This document shows, in pieces, positions 4,786 through 5,240 of a stretch of 5,240 bases of DNA (position 1 is the first letter of the stretch; every line of letters begins with the position of its first letter). The notes beneath the pieces are model-generated. The model saw nothing but the letters and a program-made list of their open reading frames with translations. It was not told the origin of the DNA and ran no database searches. The DNA is taken from contig LGET01000119.1 in the NCBI GenBank assembly GCA_001507935.1, positions 1-5,240 of the forward strand, in the 5' to 3' direction. Source of the stretch: Thermococcales archaeon 44_46 (lineage in GTDB: Archaea; Methanobacteriota_B; Thermococci; Thermococcales; Thermococcaceae). The position numbers were made by a program, and so were the translations under genes.

Positions 4786-4795
4786 TGAGGTTTAG

Positions 4796-4810
4796 AGAAA
4801 GCTTTAAAAA
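4796..4810 (+). promoter_or_regulatory. BRE/TATA promoter of the EF-1-alpha gene
   Basis: GAGAAAGCTTTAAAAA (about 4795-4810) combines a purine-rich BRE with the TATA-like CTTTAAAAA. Archaeal spacing places the transcript start near 4830-4835. That leaves a leader of about 25 bases with the strong Shine-Dalgarno GGAGGTG (4844-4850), seven bases before ATG 4858. Confidence 0.7.
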
Positions 4811-4857
4811 CCCACTTTGATGAATAGACTTAGGCATAACTTTGGAGGTGTGTTAAG

Positions 4858-5240
4858 ATGGCAAAGGAGAAGCCACACGTTAATATAGTGTTTATCGGAC
4901 ACGTAGACCACGGAAAAAGTACAACAATCGGTAGATTGCTCTTCGACACAGCCAACATTCCAGAGCAGATCATCAAGAAGTTCGAAGAAATGGGTGAAAA
5001 GGGTAAGTCATTCAAGTTCGCTTGGGTCATGGACAGACTCAAGGAAGAGAGAGAAAGAGGTATCACAATCGACGTTGCCCACACCAAGTTCGAGACCCCA
5101 CACAGATACATCACCATTATCGACGCCCCAGGTCACAGAGACTTCGTTAAGAACATGATTACCGGTGCTTCACAGGCTGACGCTGCAGTTCTCGTCGTTG
5201 CAGCCACAGACGGTGTAATGCCACAGACAAAGGAGCACGC
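4858..5240 (+). CDS. tuf: Translation elongation factor 1-alpha (aEF1A/EF-Tu), N-terminal part
   Basis: The first 127 residues plus part of an Ala codon are visible; the gene runs off the right edge. This GTPase delivers aminoacyl-tRNA to the ribosomal A site. The G1/P-loop is GHVDHGKS at 14-21, the switch I threonine is in [11 protein letters not shown] (Thr70), G3 is DAPGHRDF at 89-96, and the effector region [15 protein letters not shown] is at 100-114. The insertion between G1 and G2 ([20 protein letters not shown], 38-57) is the archaeal/eukaryotic type, absent from bacterial EF-Tu. Codon choice (many GTC, ATC, TTC, GAC) is more GC-ending than in the operon to the left, as expected for a highly expressed gene. 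It has its own promoter and Shine-Dalgarno and is functionally unrelated to the RiPP operon. Confidence 0.98.
   Translation, partial: MAKEKPHVNIVFIGHVDHGKSTTIGRLLFDTANIPEQIIKKFEEMGEKGKSFKFAWVMDRLKEERERGITIDVAHTKFETPHRYITIIDAPGHRDFVKNMITGASQADAAVLVVAATDGVMPQTKEH

Noticed and set aside
4742..4795. 17-codon frame MRLSQKNAGFPRERAEV across the hairpin
   Set aside because: There is no ribosome binding site, and the bases are better explained by the stem-loop. A leaderless peptide from a TATA-like TTTTTTAAA at 4706-4714 is conceivable but unsupported.
4830..5117. Minus-strand frame opposite the EF-1-alpha gene
   Set aside because: It is a shadow of a highly conserved gene.

Overview
The window looks archaeal and most probably comes from a member of the Thermococcales (Pyrococcus/Thermococcus/Palaeococcus). 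Its right end holds the first 127 codons of an archaeal-type translation elongation factor 1-alpha. Genes are preceded by GGAGGTG-type ribosome binding sites, promoters look like archaeal BRE/TATA boxes, and the intergenic DNA is AT-rich. The genus call is an inference from sequence style; no search was run.

Left part (1-1180): two divergent genes share a short promoter region of about 75 bases. The minus-strand gene runs off the left edge. Its 41 visible residues end at what looks like the start of a Walker A loop, so it is probably a P-loop NTPase. The plus-strand gene (201-1043) encodes a protein with an N-terminal membrane anchor and an extracytoplasmic, beta-rich body of unknown function. 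After it comes a short coding-like remnant (1066-1179) that resembles part of the same protein, then AT-rich DNA.

Centre (about 1268-4683): a compact five-gene operon with the parts of a ribosomally synthesised, post-translationally modified peptide (RiPP) pathway. In order it has: a 30-residue Cys/Gly-rich precursor with a YxxP-type leader (1408-1500); a PqqD-like RiPP recognition element protein (1528-1836); a radical SAM enzyme with a complete seven-Cys SPASM domain (1833-2900); a 12-helix major facilitator transporter (2905-4080); and a transglutaminase-fold Cys-His-Asp protein resembling lasso-peptide B2 leader peptidases (4008-4586). The inferred sequence is leader binding by the PqqD-like protein, radical modification of the CSGGGCC core by the SPASM enzyme, leader removal by the cysteine protease, and export by the transporter. 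The precursor is too short for usual gene callers and is the most novel item here. The first gene has a strong Shine-Dalgarno and an AT-rich promoter preceded by a perfect 14-bp tandem repeat. A 16-bp motif (one mismatch) lies in opposite orientation on the two sides of the operon.

Right part (4587-5240): T-rich terminator-like DNA, then a strong bipartite hairpin (4747-4785), then the TATA box, Shine-Dalgarno and start of the EF-1-alpha gene (4858 onward). The RiPP operon therefore sits immediately upstream of a core housekeeping gene, as expected for an accessory cassette beside conserved chromosome.
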